Positions 52,120-61,534 of a DNA stretch of 64,000 bases are shown piece after piece. The translations under genes and the position numbers were made by a program. Positions within the stretch are counted from its first letter, which is position 1. Every line of letters starts with the position of its first letter. Under the pieces are notes generated by a model. It worked only from the letters and a program-made list of their open reading frames with translations, was not told the origin of the DNA and ran no database searches. Location: NCBI GenBank assembly GCA_902826335.1, contig CADEEL010000010.1, forward strand, positions 28,106 through 92,105, written 5' to 3'. Source of the stretch: an uncultured Alphaproteobacteria bacterium. Lineage in GTDB: Bacteria > Pseudomonadota > Alphaproteobacteria > Caulobacterales > Aquidulcibacteraceae.

Positions 52120-53028
52120 ATGACGCGCCCAAAGCTTGAATTCGTCGAAGTGTCGCCGCGCGACGGGCTGCAGAACGAGCCGGAAATCGTATCAACGGAT
52201 ATTAAACTCAAACTGATCGAGCTCATTCTCGCGGCGGGGTTTCGCCGGCTGGAGGCGGGCTCCTTCGTCAATCCGAGCAAAGTGCCGCAAATGGCCGATA
52301 GCCCGGACGTATTCGCCCGCCTGCGGGCGCGGGCGGACGCGCGCTTCATTGCGCTCGCGCTCAACAAACGCGGCGTGGAGCGCGCGCTCGAAGCCGGCGC
52401 GCGGGAGATCAATTACGTTTTTTGCGCCAGCGACGGCTTTTCCATCCGCAACAACGGTGCGCCGGTCGCGGAAACTCTGAAGGTATGGCCGGAAGTCACG
52501 GCCCTGGCGCGCGCGGCGGGCGCACGCTTGAGCGCGACCATCTCCACCGCGTTTGGCTGCCCGTTCGATGGGGAAGTGCCGGTGGTTCAGCTCGCGCGCG
52601 TGGCGGAGGCCGTGTGCGCACATGCGCCGTTCGAAATCGCCATCGCTGATACGATCGGCGTCGCCGCGCCAACCGATGTCAAAGCGCGCTTCGAAGCGGT
52701 GCGCGCAATTGCACCGGCGGAGACCGCGCTGCGCGCGCACTTTCACAATACGCGCAATACCGCCCTCGCCAACGCTGTCGCGGCGGTAGAGTGCGGCGTG
52801 GCCATTCTGGATGGCTCATTAGCCGGCATAGGCGGGTGCCCTTTTGCGCCGGGCGCGGCCGGCAACGTGCCCACCGAAGACATGCTCTACATGTTCGAGC
52901 GCATGGGCTTTGACACGGGCGTCGATCTCGATGCGGCGATCGAGGCGGCGCGCTTTATCGGTGCGGCGTTCGGCAAGGCGACGCCCGGCATGGTCAGCCG
53001 CGCGCCGCGCTTTCCAAGCGCTAGTTAG
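52120..53028 (+). CDS. HMG-CoA lyase family enzyme
   Basis: 302 aa from ATG 52120 (a GTG at 52111 is possible). DRE-TIM metallolyase: FVEVSPRDGLQNEP with metal Asp, SFVNPSKVPQMADS, STAFGCPFDGEVP, DTIGVAAPTDV, HFHNTRNTALAN, and the C-terminal Cys loop GIGGCPFAPGAAGNVPTEDM. Likely in leucine catabolism or a related acyl-CoA cleavage. Tail-to-tail with the TorF-like gene (4-nt overlap). Confidence 0.92.
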   Translation: MTRPKLEFVEVSPRDGLQNEPEIVSTDIKLKLIELILAAGFRRLEAGSFVNPSKVPQMADSPDVFARLRARADARFIALALNKRGVERALEAGAREINYVFCASDGFSIRNNGAPVAETLKVWPEVTALARAAGARLSATISTAFGCPFDGEVPVVQLARVAEAVCAHAPFEIAIADTIGVAAPTDVKARFEAVRAIAPAETALRAHFHNTRNTALANAVAAVECGVAILDGSLAGIGGCPFAPGAAGNVPTEDMLYMFERMGFDTGVDLDAAIEAARFIGAAFGKATPGMVSRAPRFPSAS

Positions 53029-53759
53029 AGCGCGCGTCGGATCGTGGCCACGACGCGCCCATCGGAAATGTTGTCGCCGCCGGGGCCGGCGATATCGATG
53101 TCCGTATCGAAATAGCGGAGATCGAAGCCAAAGCCCCAGGCGCTGACCGTGCCGCCGACATTCCAGGTCGTGTAGCTGTCTTCGCCCGGCGCGAAATAGG
53201 AAGGGGAATCTACTTCCTGATTGCCGATCGCGCCTGACATGGCGAACGTTTCGTTGAATGTGTAGGCCGCGTTCACCTCCGCATAGAGAGCGTCGGCGTC
53301 ATTGGTGAAGCTGAAATCCGGGCTCCAATAGAGAGCCCCGCCAATCGTGAGGTTTTCGACGGGAGCGACGCTGGCGCCCGCCTTCAACTCCCAATACTGC
53401 GCTTCGCTGTCCATGCCGGGATAGAGATATGCGATGAAACCCAGATCAAAGGTGACAGGCCCAAGGGTCGGGCGGATGCCGCCATAGAGATCGACCTCAA
53501 GCGAACCATCGACAAAGAATTCTATGTTCGAGCCCCAGGCGCCCGCATAAATCGGCACGCCGCCGACTTCGTTTGTGTAATCGAAGCCGCCCTGGATCGC
53601 CGGATCGCCATCCGACTGGGAAATGCCGCGAAACACATAGTCGCTGGTAAGCGCGACATTGCCCGTAAAGGCCGCTTCCGCATGCGCGGCGCCGGCGAAC
53701 AAAGCGGTGGCGGCCGTTGCTGCGGCGGCGGTCGTGAACAGTCTCTTCATAAGGCTCAT
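53025..53759 (-). CDS. TorF-family putative porin
   Basis: 244 aa; signal peptide cleaved after AAHAEA. The diagnostic VALTSDYVFRGISQSDGDPAIQGG region is followed by alternating strand patterns and an aromatic-poor C-terminus (VVATIRRAL). Proteins with this signature are annotated TorF outer-membrane proteins or Gcw-like; the solute is unknown. Confidence 0.85.
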   Translation of the reverse strand: MSLMKRLFTTAAAATAATALFAGAAHAEAAFTGNVALTSDYVFRGISQSDGDPAIQGGFDYTNEVGGVPIYAGAWGSNIEFFVDGSLEVDLYGGIRPTLGPVTFDLGFIAYLYPGMDSEAQYWELKAGASVAPVENLTIGGALYWSPDFSFTNDADALYAEVNAAYTFNETFAMSGAIGNQEVDSPSYFAPGEDSYTTWNVGGTVSAWGFGFDLRYFDTDIDIAGPGGDNISDGRVVATIRRAL

Positions 53760-53950
53760 CCATGGCTCCAGCGGCGTCCCGCTTCGCGCCGACCATTATG
53801 GAGCGCCGTGAAGACAGGGTTAACGACACGCAAGCAAAGCGATTTGGCGCGCGCGCCGCAGCGGCGCGGAGGCAGTGCGCAGTAATTTTAGCGCGAGACG
53901 CCAAACGAATGGGCGGAATATCCGCTCCCTGCCGAGACTTTGTGCAGTCT

Positions 53951-54739
53951 TTACGCGCGCGGTTGGCCGGCGAGGTGGAGGCCGGCGTCCACCAGAAGAG
54001 TCTCCCCCGTGACGTGACGTGAAGCGTCGGAGACAAAGAAGAGCCCCGCGTCCGCAATGTCCTCGGGCTTCGAGGCCGCTTGAAGCGGTGTGGTTTTCGC
54101 CACGTTCTCGCGTATGCGGGCGGTCAAATCCTCGCCGAATGCATCCATGAACCAGCGCGTGTCGATAAAGCCGGGGCAGAGCGCATTGACGCGGATTTTC
54201 GGCGCCAGCGCGCGCGCGAGCGAGAGCGTCATGGTGTTAAGCGCGCCCTTGGAGGCGGCATAGGCGACGGACGATCCAATGCCCTTGACGCCCGCGATAG
54301 AGGAAATGTTGAGCACCGCGCCGCGCCCGGATTGTTCAAGGAGAGGCCGGCAAGCGCGGATCATCTGGAATGGCCCAACCACATTGACCGCGTAGATGCG
54401 CAGGAAATCATCTTTGGACAGACCATCGAGATCGCCATGATTGGGAACTTGCTTGGTCGTACCGGCATTGTTGACCAGGGCATCCAGGCGCCCGTGCTTG
54501 GCTGCGGCTGCGGCGACGGTGCGGCACGCTTCGTCATCGCTGACATCGCCTTGCGCGATTGAAACCTCGGCGCTGGCCTTGCGAACCTCGTCCGCCGTCG
54601 CTTCCGCCTCCTTCAGGCTCTTTGTGCAGTTGAGAATGACGGCCTTTGCGCCGCGCTTGGCCGCGCCTATGGCCATCGCCGCGCCAAGGCCGGTGGCCGA
54701 GCCGGTGATGAGTACAATCTTGCCGTCAAAGTCAGACAT
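53951..54739 (-). CDS. Short-chain dehydrogenase/reductase
   Basis: 262 aa from ATG 54739. TGSATGLG cofactor loop, NNAG motif ([10 protein letters not shown]), Ser in [13 protein letters not shown] near residue 165, and PGFIDTRW. A longer ORF runs to 55297 but overlaps queF antisense. Starts 57 nt from the divergent queF. The substrate cannot be assigned. Confidence 0.88.
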   Translation of the reverse strand: MSDFDGKIVLITGSATGLGAAMAIGAAKRGAKAVILNCTKSLKEAEATADEVRKASAEVSIAQGDVSDDEACRTVAAAAAKHGRLDALVNNAGTTKQVPNHGDLDGLSKDDFLRIYAVNVVGPFQMIRACRPLLEQSGRGAVLNISSIAGVKGIGSSVAYAASKGALNTMTLSLARALAPKIRVNALCPGFIDTRWFMDAFGEDLTARIRENVAKTTPLQAASKPEDIADAGLFFVSDASRHVTGETLLVDAGLHLAGQPRA

Positions 54740-54796
54740 ATGCGCCTCGTTAGCAGCGCGTTGCCTTGCCTCGCGCGTGGGGCTAGCTCTTGCCGC

Positions 54797-55258
54797 ATGA
54801 CGGATGAAAGCGAAAGCCTCACCCAGCTCGGCGCGCGTGCGCCAATTCCGGCCAGCCCGGACAAGGCCGTGCTGGAGCGAGTGGCGAACCCCCATCCGGG
54901 CGCGCTTTATCTGGCGCGGTTCACCGCGCCGGAATTCACGTCGATCTGCCCGGTGACGGGCCAGCCGGATTTCGGCGTGCTCGTCATCGACTATGCGCCC
55001 AAGGATTGGATCGTGGAGTCGAAGAGCTTCAAGCTCTTCCTTCAGAGTTTTCGCAATCACGGCGCCTTCCACGAAGATTGCACACTCGCCGTCGCCAAAA
55101 GGTTGGTCGATCTTCTGGCGCCCAATTGGCTGCGCATCGGCGGCTATTGGAATCCGCGCGGCGGCATCCCAATCGATGTGTTCTGGCAAACGGGTGCGCC
55201 GCCGGAGGGGCTGTGGCTGCCGGACCAGGGCGTGGGAAGCTATAGGGGCCGGGGTTAG
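54797..55258 (+). CDS. queF: QueF, 7-cyano-7-deazaguanine reductase
   Basis: 153 aa, unimodular QueF. The active-site Cys is in [13 protein letters not shown], followed by [21 protein letters not shown], the QueF substrate motif. NADPH-dependent reduction of preQ0 to preQ1 for tRNA queuosine. Other que genes are not in this window. GTG-free start at ATG 54797. Confidence 0.95.
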   Translation: MTDESESLTQLGARAPIPASPDKAVLERVANPHPGALYLARFTAPEFTSICPVTGQPDFGVLVIDYAPKDWIVESKSFKLFLQSFRNHGAFHEDCTLAVAKRLVDLLAPNWLRIGGYWNPRGGIPIDVFWQTGAPPEGLWLPDQGVGSYRGRG

Positions 55259-55305
55259 GTTTCGAAACAGCGCGTCACCGAAACTTGATGAGTTCATGTT
55301 CGCGC

Positions 55306-55860
55306 CTATTTTGGCCTCGCGCTCCGCTGGCCACGCGGCGTTCGATCCGCTGATGACGCAATTGCGATCACGTCGTCGTGCTTGAAAATTCGCATCACGA
55401 ATGAGGTGCGAACCTCCTTCACCATCGGTAAGCTGAGAACTGTGTCGATCAGAAATCGATCATACTCTTCAAGATCGCGGGCTGTCACTTCAAGCAACAG
55501 ATCGGCCGCGCCGGAGATGACAAACATTGACGTCACCTGCGGCAAGTTCGCCAACGCCGCGTGCAGCACGTCCGCATGCTCAAGCCGATGCGTTTCAAGC
55601 TTAATTTCAAGGAACGCCTTAACGCCATAGCCCAGCGCTCGCCGATTGATCCGGGCCGCATAGCCGGCAATGACGCCGCGCTCCTCCAGGGCCTGAACGC
55701 GACGCCGCACCGGAGTTTGGGAAAGGCCAATCCGCTCGGCCAGTTCGACGATGGTCAATCGCCCGTCGGCCCGGAGCGCGCCAAGGATACGGCTGTCGAA
55801 TTCATCCAGATCGGACGTCCGGGGCACGCTCGAACCGCCGCTGCGGCGCGGGTCATTCAT
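55306..55860 (-). CDS. Lrp/AsnC-family regulator
   Basis: 184 aa: helix-turn-helix (residues ~20-75, LTIVELAERIGLSQTPVRRR, VQALEERGVIAGY) and the RAM ligand domain (KAFLEIKLETHRLEHADVLH, VISGAADLLLEVTARDLEEY). Divergent from the hydrolase gene at 56030; AT-rich palindromes lie between. It probably represses its own promoter and controls the hydrolase. Confidence 0.9.
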   Translation of the reverse strand: MNDPRRSGGSSVPRTSDLDEFDSRILGALRADGRLTIVELAERIGLSQTPVRRRVQALEERGVIAGYAARINRRALGYGVKAFLEIKLETHRLEHADVLHAALANLPQVTSMFVISGAADLLLEVTARDLEEYDRFLIDTVLSLPMVKEVRTSFVMRIFKHDDVIAIASSADRTPRGQRSARPK

Positions 55861-55908
55861 GGCGCATTACTCTTCTGTACCAATTAGCCAAAAACACAGC
55901 GATATTCA

Positions 55909-56018
55909 CCACAATATTGGGAGAAATGCGAGGTGCACGCTAAAATGTTAGCGTATCGCATGAAATCAGGCGGGAAACGCTTGGCGCGCGCCGATATGAT
56001 CGCATCACAACATTGTGG
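55909..56018. promoter_or_regulatory. Candidate Lrp operator palindromes
   Basis: Two CACAA-containing palindromes in the divergent promoter region: CCACAATATTGG (55909-55920, inner CAATATTG perfect) and CACAACATTGTGG (56006-56018). They are the only AT-rich dyads in a GC-rich neighbourhood. Confidence 0.4.
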
Positions 56019-56029
56019 AGCGCGACCGA

Positions 56030-57076
56030 ATGCCACGAAAAATAGAGCTGTCAGTGGGGCGTCGTGAGTTCGTGCTCGGCGCCGCCGCACTCGCCGGTTG
56101 CGCGAGCGCCGCGCCAGCCGACGCGCCTCCAGCGCCGGCCGCGCCGCGCACATTCACCAAGCGCGAAGTTACGTTCAACAACGGCGATGTGCGCCTCGCG
56201 GGTGACCTCTACACGCCCGACGGCGTGGCCCATGCGCCGGCCATAGTGTTCGGCCACGGATCGGGACGGGTCGCGCGCCCCAATCCACGCTTCACGTTTG
56301 AGGCGGAGGGGCTGGCGCAGCGGGGCTTCGCCTGCCTCGTATTCGATAAGCGCGGCTGCGGCCAATCGACCGGCGATTGGCGCACCTCCGATTTCGAGGC
56401 GCTGGCCGGCGACATACGCGTGGCGTTCGACTTTATGCGCGCGCAAGCGGGCGTTGATGGCGGGCGCGTTGGCCTGCGCGGCGCGAGCCAAGCAGGCTAC
56501 GTTATACCGATCGCGGCGGCGCCACAGCCGCAGCCGGCTTTCGTGATCCTAATTTCGGCCCCGATGATCACAATCGCCGATCAAATTACGTTTGAGAGCG
56601 AAACCAATTTGCGCGCTGCGAACTTGGCGGCGGACGACATGGCTGCCGCCTTGAATTTACTGCGCCAAGCGTTGGACGTCGCACGCACGGGAACCGGCGC
56701 CGAAGCATATTTCGCACGCGTTCGCGAGGCCATGGAAACCCCGTGGTATCGCGCAAGCCCGACGCCGCCGGAGGAAGAGCGCTGGTTCTTTGATTGGCTA
56801 CGGCCAATCCATGCATTTGATCCCGCGCCTTATTTCCGCGAGATGACGATGCCCGTTTTGGCCTATTACGGGCAGAACGACACGTTGGTTCCGGCTCAGA
56901 TCGCGCGTCAACGCCTTGAGGCGCTTTACGAAGGGCGGCGCCGGCGTTTGCTCACGGTGATCAACTATCCAAATGCCGGCCATGACTTGCGCTATCCGAA
57001 CGCCTCCGGGCAACGCATCTTGGCGCCCGACTATCTTGACCGCATGGTCGCCTGGATCAATGCGGCGCTCGCATAG
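56030..57076 (+). CDS. Tat-exported alpha/beta hydrolase
   Basis: 348 aa from ATG 56030. Signal with twin Arg (VGRREFVLGAAALAGCASA, also a lipobox). Fold: GHGSGR oxyanion region, DKRGCGQST, nucleophile in GLRGASQAGYV, and the final His in NAGHDLRYPNASG. The elbow reads GASQAG instead of GxSxG with Gly at +2 replaced by Ala. Resembles bacterial X-Pro-dipeptidyl/prolyl-oligopeptidase-like esterases. Confidence 0.85.
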   Translation: MPRKIELSVGRREFVLGAAALAGCASAAPADAPPAPAAPRTFTKREVTFNNGDVRLAGDLYTPDGVAHAPAIVFGHGSGRVARPNPRFTFEAEGLAQRGFACLVFDKRGCGQSTGDWRTSDFEALAGDIRVAFDFMRAQAGVDGGRVGLRGASQAGYVIPIAAAPQPQPAFVILISAPMITIADQITFESETNLRAANLAADDMAAALNLLRQALDVARTGTGAEAYFARVREAMETPWYRASPTPPEEERWFFDWLRPIHAFDPAPYFREMTMPVLAYYGQNDTLVPAQIARQRLEALYEGRRRRLLTVINYPNAGHDLRYPNASGQRILAPDYLDRMVAWINAALA

Positions 57077-57153
57077 CGGCCCTCAAGTTGTCGAGTCTGT
57101 GGCTGCCCACATCGTGATGGGCGCCATCGCCACACACAATTCAAAGAGTGAAG

Positions 57154-57786
57154 CTACAATCGGTGGATTCGAGCGCTGACATCGGCCCGCACGCGCTCGG
57201 GCACGCCCTGTGTTGGCGTTCCCAAATAAATGAAACCTGCGATGCGCTCGTGCAGCGCGACGCCGAGTGCGGCCTTCGCGCGGTCGTCATACGCGGCCCA
57301 GCCGGTCAGCCACACGCCGCCATAGCCTGCTGCGTGCGCGGCGATGAGCAGATTGAAGCATACGGCGCCTGCGGAGAGGATTTGCTCCCATTCTGGAATT
57401 TTCGCGTGCAGCGCCGCAGTTGAGACGACCATGACGCACAGCGGCGCCTCGGTGAAGCGCGTGCGTTCTTTCGCTACTGCAATTTCATCCGCATCCGGAT
57501 CGGTGGCTCTGATTTCCGCCAAAGCGCCACCGAGCCGTTCGCGTGCAGCGCCCTCGATGATCGCGAAGCGCCACGGGCCCAGCTTGCCGTGATCGGGAAC
57601 CCGCGCGGCAAGGCGCAGGAGCGTATCGAGTTCGTCGCCAGCCGGCGCCGGCTCAGCCAGGAGAAAGGGCTTGGACGAACGGCGCCGCGCAAGCAACGCA
57701 AGCGCATCCTGTGATACGCGCGCGGCGCTCGTGGCGCCATTTTCAGCGGGAAACTCAAGGCTCTCGAGATCAGCATCAAATGTCAT
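57154..57786 (-). CDS. Nitroreductase-family protein
   Basis: 210 aa flavoenzyme: RRSSKPF active start, ARVPDHGKLGPWRFAIIEG, AGAVCFNLLIAAHAAGYGGVWLTGW and GFIYLGTPTQGVPERVR. Matches the RutE/YdjA-like nitroreductase group (FMN). It overlaps the MaoC-like gene by 4 nt. Confidence 0.88.
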   Translation of the reverse strand: MTFDADLESLEFPAENGATSAARVSQDALALLARRRSSKPFLLAEPAPAGDELDTLLRLAARVPDHGKLGPWRFAIIEGAARERLGGALAEIRATDPDADEIAVAKERTRFTEAPLCVMVVSTAALHAKIPEWEQILSAGAVCFNLLIAAHAAGYGGVWLTGWAAYDDRAKAALGVALHERIAGFIYLGTPTQGVPERVRADVSARIHRL

Positions 57787-58268
57787 GGCGTTGCGGCGTC
57801 CTTGAGGCGAAGCAGATAGGCGTGCGTGCCATCAAGCACCAAGTCCGTGTGTTGATTTTCGACCGTGGCGCGCATGCGCACGATGCCCGTCGTGCGCTGG
57901 CGCTCCAATGCGACAATTTCCAACAGCGGATAAAGCGTATCGCCTGGATAGACCGCCTTCACGAATTTCGCCTCGACATCGATGAAGCCGATCAGGCTGT
58001 CGCCGATCACATGCGGGAAGAGACCCGCGCCGGCGGCCGTCAGCGCCAGGATATGCAGGCCGTGCGTGAGGAGATTGCGATGGCCCGCCGCCGCGCAATA
58101 GGCGCGGTCATAATGGATCGGGTGATTATCGCCGCTGAGCGCCTGGAAAAGCGAAATATGCGCTTCGGTCAGCGTGCGGGCAGGGCATGGAAAACGCTCA
58201 CCAATGCGAAGCTCGTCAAAGCCGCGCGGCGGCGCCAGCGGGCGGCTCATCGGATCCATGGCGCTCAT
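57783..58268 (-). CDS. MaoC-like hydratase
   Basis: 161 aa from ATG 58268 (58259 and 58250 are alternative starts). Hot-dog fold with the hydratase motif: SLFQALSGDNHPIHYDRAYC, then GHRNLLTHGLHILALT. R-specific enoyl-CoA hydratase-like. 25 nt from the divergent Nudix gene start. Confidence 0.88.
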   Translation of the reverse strand: MSAMDPMSRPLAPPRGFDELRIGERFPCPARTLTEAHISLFQALSGDNHPIHYDRAYCAAAGHRNLLTHGLHILALTAAGAGLFPHVIGDSLIGFIDVEAKFVKAVYPGDTLYPLLEIVALERQRTTGIVRMRATVENQHTDLVLDGTHAYLLRLKDAATP

Positions 58269-58293
58269 CGGCGCTGAATGGCATTGAAGCGCG

Positions 58294-58908
58294 ATGAGCT
58301 CAACAGGCGGCGATGACTGGCGCGATGGGACCAATCCCCTGCATGCGCGCGCGCGCCGGCGCGCTTATGAAAATCCGTGGTTCTGGGTCGAGGAACATGA
58401 TGTCGTGAACCCGGACGGCGCCCCGGGCTTTTATGGCGTCGTGCGTATTCGGCGTTTGGCGGTCGGCGTGTTGCCGATCGAGCCGGACGGGCGCGTCCAT
58501 CTGGTCGGCCAATGGCGCTTTCCGCTTGGGCGCTATTCCTGGGAGATGCCGGAAGGCGGCGCCGAGGCGGGGGAGAGCGCCCTTGCCTGCGCGCGGCGCG
58601 AACTGCGCGAGGAGACGGGGCTGGCCGCCGGCCAGCTGACGGAAATCCTGCGCCTCGATTTGTCCAATTCGCTGACGGATGAACAGGCGGTTTGTTTCCT
58701 CGCCAGCGACCTGACGCCGGGGCCCGCCGCGCCTGAGCCGTCCGAAGTGCTGGCGCCCCTCTTGGCGCCGTTCCGCGAAGTCTTGGCCCGGGTCGTCGAT
58801 GGCCGGATTTCGGACGCCATGACGGTTGCGGCGGTGCTGCGCGTCCACCACATGGCGGTGGAAGGCCTCTTGCCGGCGCCCCAGGCGGCGGCGATCCTGG
58901 CGCGTTAA
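58294..58908 (+). CDS. Nudix hydrolase (ADP-ribose pyrophosphatase type)
   Basis: 204 aa. The Nudix box GGAEAGESALACARRELREETGL lies near residue 88 as G-x5-E-x7-REL-x-EE-x-G. The order RLAVGVLPIEPDGRVHLVGQ, YSWEMPEGG fits the ADP-ribose or sugar-nucleotide group. 11 nt before cysE. Confidence 0.9.
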   Translation: MSSTGGDDWRDGTNPLHARARRRAYENPWFWVEEHDVVNPDGAPGFYGVVRIRRLAVGVLPIEPDGRVHLVGQWRFPLGRYSWEMPEGGAEAGESALACARRELREETGLAAGQLTEILRLDLSNSLTDEQAVCFLASDLTPGPAAPEPSEVLAPLLAPFREVLARVVDGRISDAMTVAAVLRVHHMAVEGLLPAPQAAAILAR

Positions 58909-58919
58909 GGGAGTCATCC

Positions 58920-59750
58920 ATGTCGGAAGCCGCCAAGCCGCGCGTGTTTGAAGCCTCGGGCGGGGTGTGGTCCCAGCTGCGCGTCGAGGCGATGCAGGCT
59001 GCGGCGGAGGAGCCATTGCTGGCCTCCTTCCTCCACGCATCCATCCTGCACCACGAGCGCATCGAGGACGCGCTCTCCTATCACCTCGCCTCCAAGCTTG
59101 GCGGGGGCGATATGAGCACGCTGCAGCTCCGCGAAGTGTGCCACGAAGCGTATGGCGCCAAGCCCGAAATCGCGCGGCAAGCCGAGCATGACATGCGCGC
59201 CGTGCGCGAGCGCGATCCCGCGTGCAGAACCTATCTGCAGCCGTTCCTGTTCTTCAAAGGTTATGGCGGCTTGCAGGCCTATCGCATCGCGCATTGGCTT
59301 TGGGGGGAGGAGCGCGAAACGCTCGCCTTCTATCTCCAAAGCCGCATTTCGGAAATCTATGCTGTGGATATTCACCCTGCGGCGCGCATTGGCGCGGGCG
59401 TCTTTATCGATCACGCGCACGGGATCGTTATCGGTGAAACCGCCGTGGTGGAGGATGACGTCTCCATGCTGCATTCGGTGACGCTTGGCGGCACGGGCAA
59501 GGAGCGCGGTGACCGCCATCCTAAGATCCGCCGCGGCGTGCTGATCGGCGCGGGCGCGAAAGTGCTCGGCAACATCGAAGTGGGCGAAGAGGCGCGCATC
59601 GCTTCGGGCTCTGTCGTGCTGGCGGATGTGCCGGCGCGCTGCACGGTGGCCGGCGTGCCGGCGCGGCCGGTGGGTGGGCCGTGTTGTCCAGAGACCATGA
59701 CGCCGGCGGAGGCGATGGAGCACCGTATTCAACAAGATGCGGTGATCTGA
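58920..59750 (+). CDS. cysE: Serine O-acetyltransferase
   Basis: 276 aa. N-terminal helical domain (HASILHHERIEDALSYHLAS) and left-handed beta-helix (HPAARIGAGVFIDHAHGIVI, SMLHSVTLGGTGKERGDRHP, IGAGAKVLGNIEVGEEARIA). The His/Asp pair at IDHAHG is catalytic. First step of cysteine synthesis; cysK not adjacent. Confidence 0.95.
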   Translation: MSEAAKPRVFEASGGVWSQLRVEAMQAAAEEPLLASFLHASILHHERIEDALSYHLASKLGGGDMSTLQLREVCHEAYGAKPEIARQAEHDMRAVRERDPACRTYLQPFLFFKGYGGLQAYRIAHWLWGEERETLAFYLQSRISEIYAVDIHPAARIGAGVFIDHAHGIVIGETAVVEDDVSMLHSVTLGGTGKERGDRHPKIRRGVLIGAGAKVLGNIEVGEEARIASGSVVLADVPARCTVAGVPARPVGGPCCPETMTPAEAMEHRIQQDAVI

Positions 59751-59754
59751 ATTC

Positions 59755-60363
59755 TCACATCCAGCTGAGTTCGAGGCGCGCGCCGTCGATCAAGAGGCCC
59801 TTGAGGCGCGCGCGCCCGTCGCTTCCGACGGAAACGATCGCGGACACACGCGCTTCGGCGCCGGGCGTTTGCGCGCGTAAAATTCGTTCGATGCGTTGCG
59901 CCTGCGTCTGATCGATATGGAATCGCTCGACGCCGATATCGAGCCGCACCGCGCCGGGAAATCCGGGATCGTCCCCGCCGCTTGGGCGTGGCGGCATGCA
60001 AGTAAGTTGGCCGCGCACGAGCACGGCGCCGGGGCGTGCGGCTTCCGCGCGCGTCGCCGCGCTGGCGACCGCGCTGTGATGATCGCCATTGGCGCTGAGT
60101 GCGATCCAGCGCTCGGGCGCGAGTTCGGGCGGCGCGCTGTCAAGCACGCCGGGCGGGCACACACCGCCCGGCGCCAACGCCTCTTGCAGCCCGACGATGA
60201 CATAGTGGCCGCTGAGCAGCGCGCGCGGATCGACCGCTTCCATGCGCAGGATGATCTCCGCGCCCTCGGCGCGCGCGCGGCCCTCGTAAACGACAAGCCC
60301 GATGAGCGCGAGCACGCACGCGCATGCCACGGCGACAATGCGGATTGCTGGGGCGATGCTCAC
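59755..60363 (-). CDS. GDYXXLXY-type membrane protein
   Basis: 202 aa from GTG 60363, which overlaps the stop of the DUF2157 gene. One N-terminal helix, LRMEAVDPRALLSGHYVIVG with the GDYXXLXY-like SGHYVIVGL, and a late soluble domain (RARLKGLLIDGARLELSW). These occur with DUF2157 and DUF4401 proteins. Function unknown. Confidence 0.8.
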   Translation of the reverse strand: MSIAPAIRIVAVACACVLALIGLVVYEGRARAEGAEIILRMEAVDPRALLSGHYVIVGLQEALAPGGVCPPGVLDSAPPELAPERWIALSANGDHHSAVASAATRAEAARPGAVLVRGQLTCMPPRPSGGDDPGFPGAVRLDIGVERFHIDQTQAQRIERILRAQTPGAEARVSAIVSVGSDGRARLKGLLIDGARLELSWM

Positions 60364-61436
60364 GTCTTGGCCCTCCGGCGCAGCGAAAATCCCACAATCA
60401 GGGCCGCCACCGCACACACCAGAAACACACCCGCCGCGACTGTGAGGTTGAGGCCCCAATCCATCAGCAGCACGGCGATGGCGCCGATCAGCGATACGAC
60501 GCCAGCGGCCGTGACCAGCGCATGCCGATCAAGCCGCCCAAGCGCAATGGCGCCGACGGACAGCGCAAGCCAAACCGCCCGGTGCGCAATCGGGTTGGCG
60601 CCGAACACAGTGTTCGGCCCATCCACGTTTGATAGCGCAAAGAAGGCGAGCGCCGCCCATGCAAACCAGCCATAAAATACGCTTGAATAGTCGCGCCCTT
60701 GCGCGCGGAACCAGCGCGCGGCGGCGGCGAGCGCGCCCAGCCACACGGACAAAAACAGCAGCGAGACGCCGGTTTGCGCTTCAAAGCGCGCCGCGAACCA
60801 CACGAACGAAAAGATGATCGCAAGAGCGGCGGCGTGCGCGAGCGGCGCGGCGCGCCAGCGCAGCGCGAGAAACCCCGCGATCGGCGCGGCGATCACCGTC
60901 CAGGGCATGGCGAATGTGTCTTGGCGAAACCAGCCCAGTGTTTGCCCGTCGCCAAGCGCCAGGAAGGCGAGCGCGGCGATGGCCGCGCCGCTGGAGCGCC
61001 CGGCAAGCGCGAGCGCGCTCGCAGCGGCGCCCGCCATCAATAGCGCCGCGCGCGGATCGCCAGCGATATCGAAAATCTGGCCCGTCAGGCCGATGGCGCC
61101 GGCGAAGACCAAGGCGGCGAGGGTCACCAACCCATTGCTTAGAGCTTGGCGCCCCGCGTGCGCCGCCCACGCGCCCGCGCCGGCGCAAACGAGAAAGAGG
61201 GCGAGCAAGCTGGAGAACCGCGCCAGCCGCGACAAACCATCCCAATTGGCGGCGATAAAGGCGATCACCGCGACGCCCAGCAGGATGGCCCCGACCCAGG
61301 CGAGCGCGCTCGCCGCGTCCAAACGGCGCGCGTCCGGCACGCTGGTGAGGATCGCCTCACGCCGATCGGCGCTCACATGCCCGGCGGCGATCCAGCGATC
61401 CAAATCCGCCGTCAGACGTTCCTTGTAGCCGGCCAT
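60360..61436 (-). CDS. DUF2157 multi-pass membrane protein
   Basis: 358 aa from ATG 61436. Cytoplasmic N-terminal helix (KERLTADLDRWIAAGHVSAD), then ~10-12 helices, starting ALAWVGAILLGVAVIAFIAANW, ending RRRAKT. DUF2157 with the downstream GDYXXLXY protein is a conserved pair of unknown function. Confidence 0.85.
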   Translation of the reverse strand: MAGYKERLTADLDRWIAAGHVSADRREAILTSVPDARRLDAASALAWVGAILLGVAVIAFIAANWDGLSRLARFSSLLALFLVCAGAGAWAAHAGRQALSNGLVTLAALVFAGAIGLTGQIFDIAGDPRAALLMAGAAASALALAGRSSGAAIAALAFLALGDGQTLGWFRQDTFAMPWTVIAAPIAGFLALRWRAAPLAHAAALAIIFSFVWFAARFEAQTGVSLLFLSVWLGALAAAARWFRAQGRDYSSVFYGWFAWAALAFFALSNVDGPNTVFGANPIAHRAVWLALSVGAIALGRLDRHALVTAAGVVSLIGAIAVLLMDWGLNLTVAAGVFLVCAVAALIVGFSLRRRAKT

Positions 61437-61534
61437 GATCGCGCGCTCCTCGCTTGTTCTTAGCGGCGGGACATGGCGCCGCAAAGGCGAAGCTGGGATT
61501 GCGCCGGGGGCGAAACCGCCCACATGTCGCGGAT

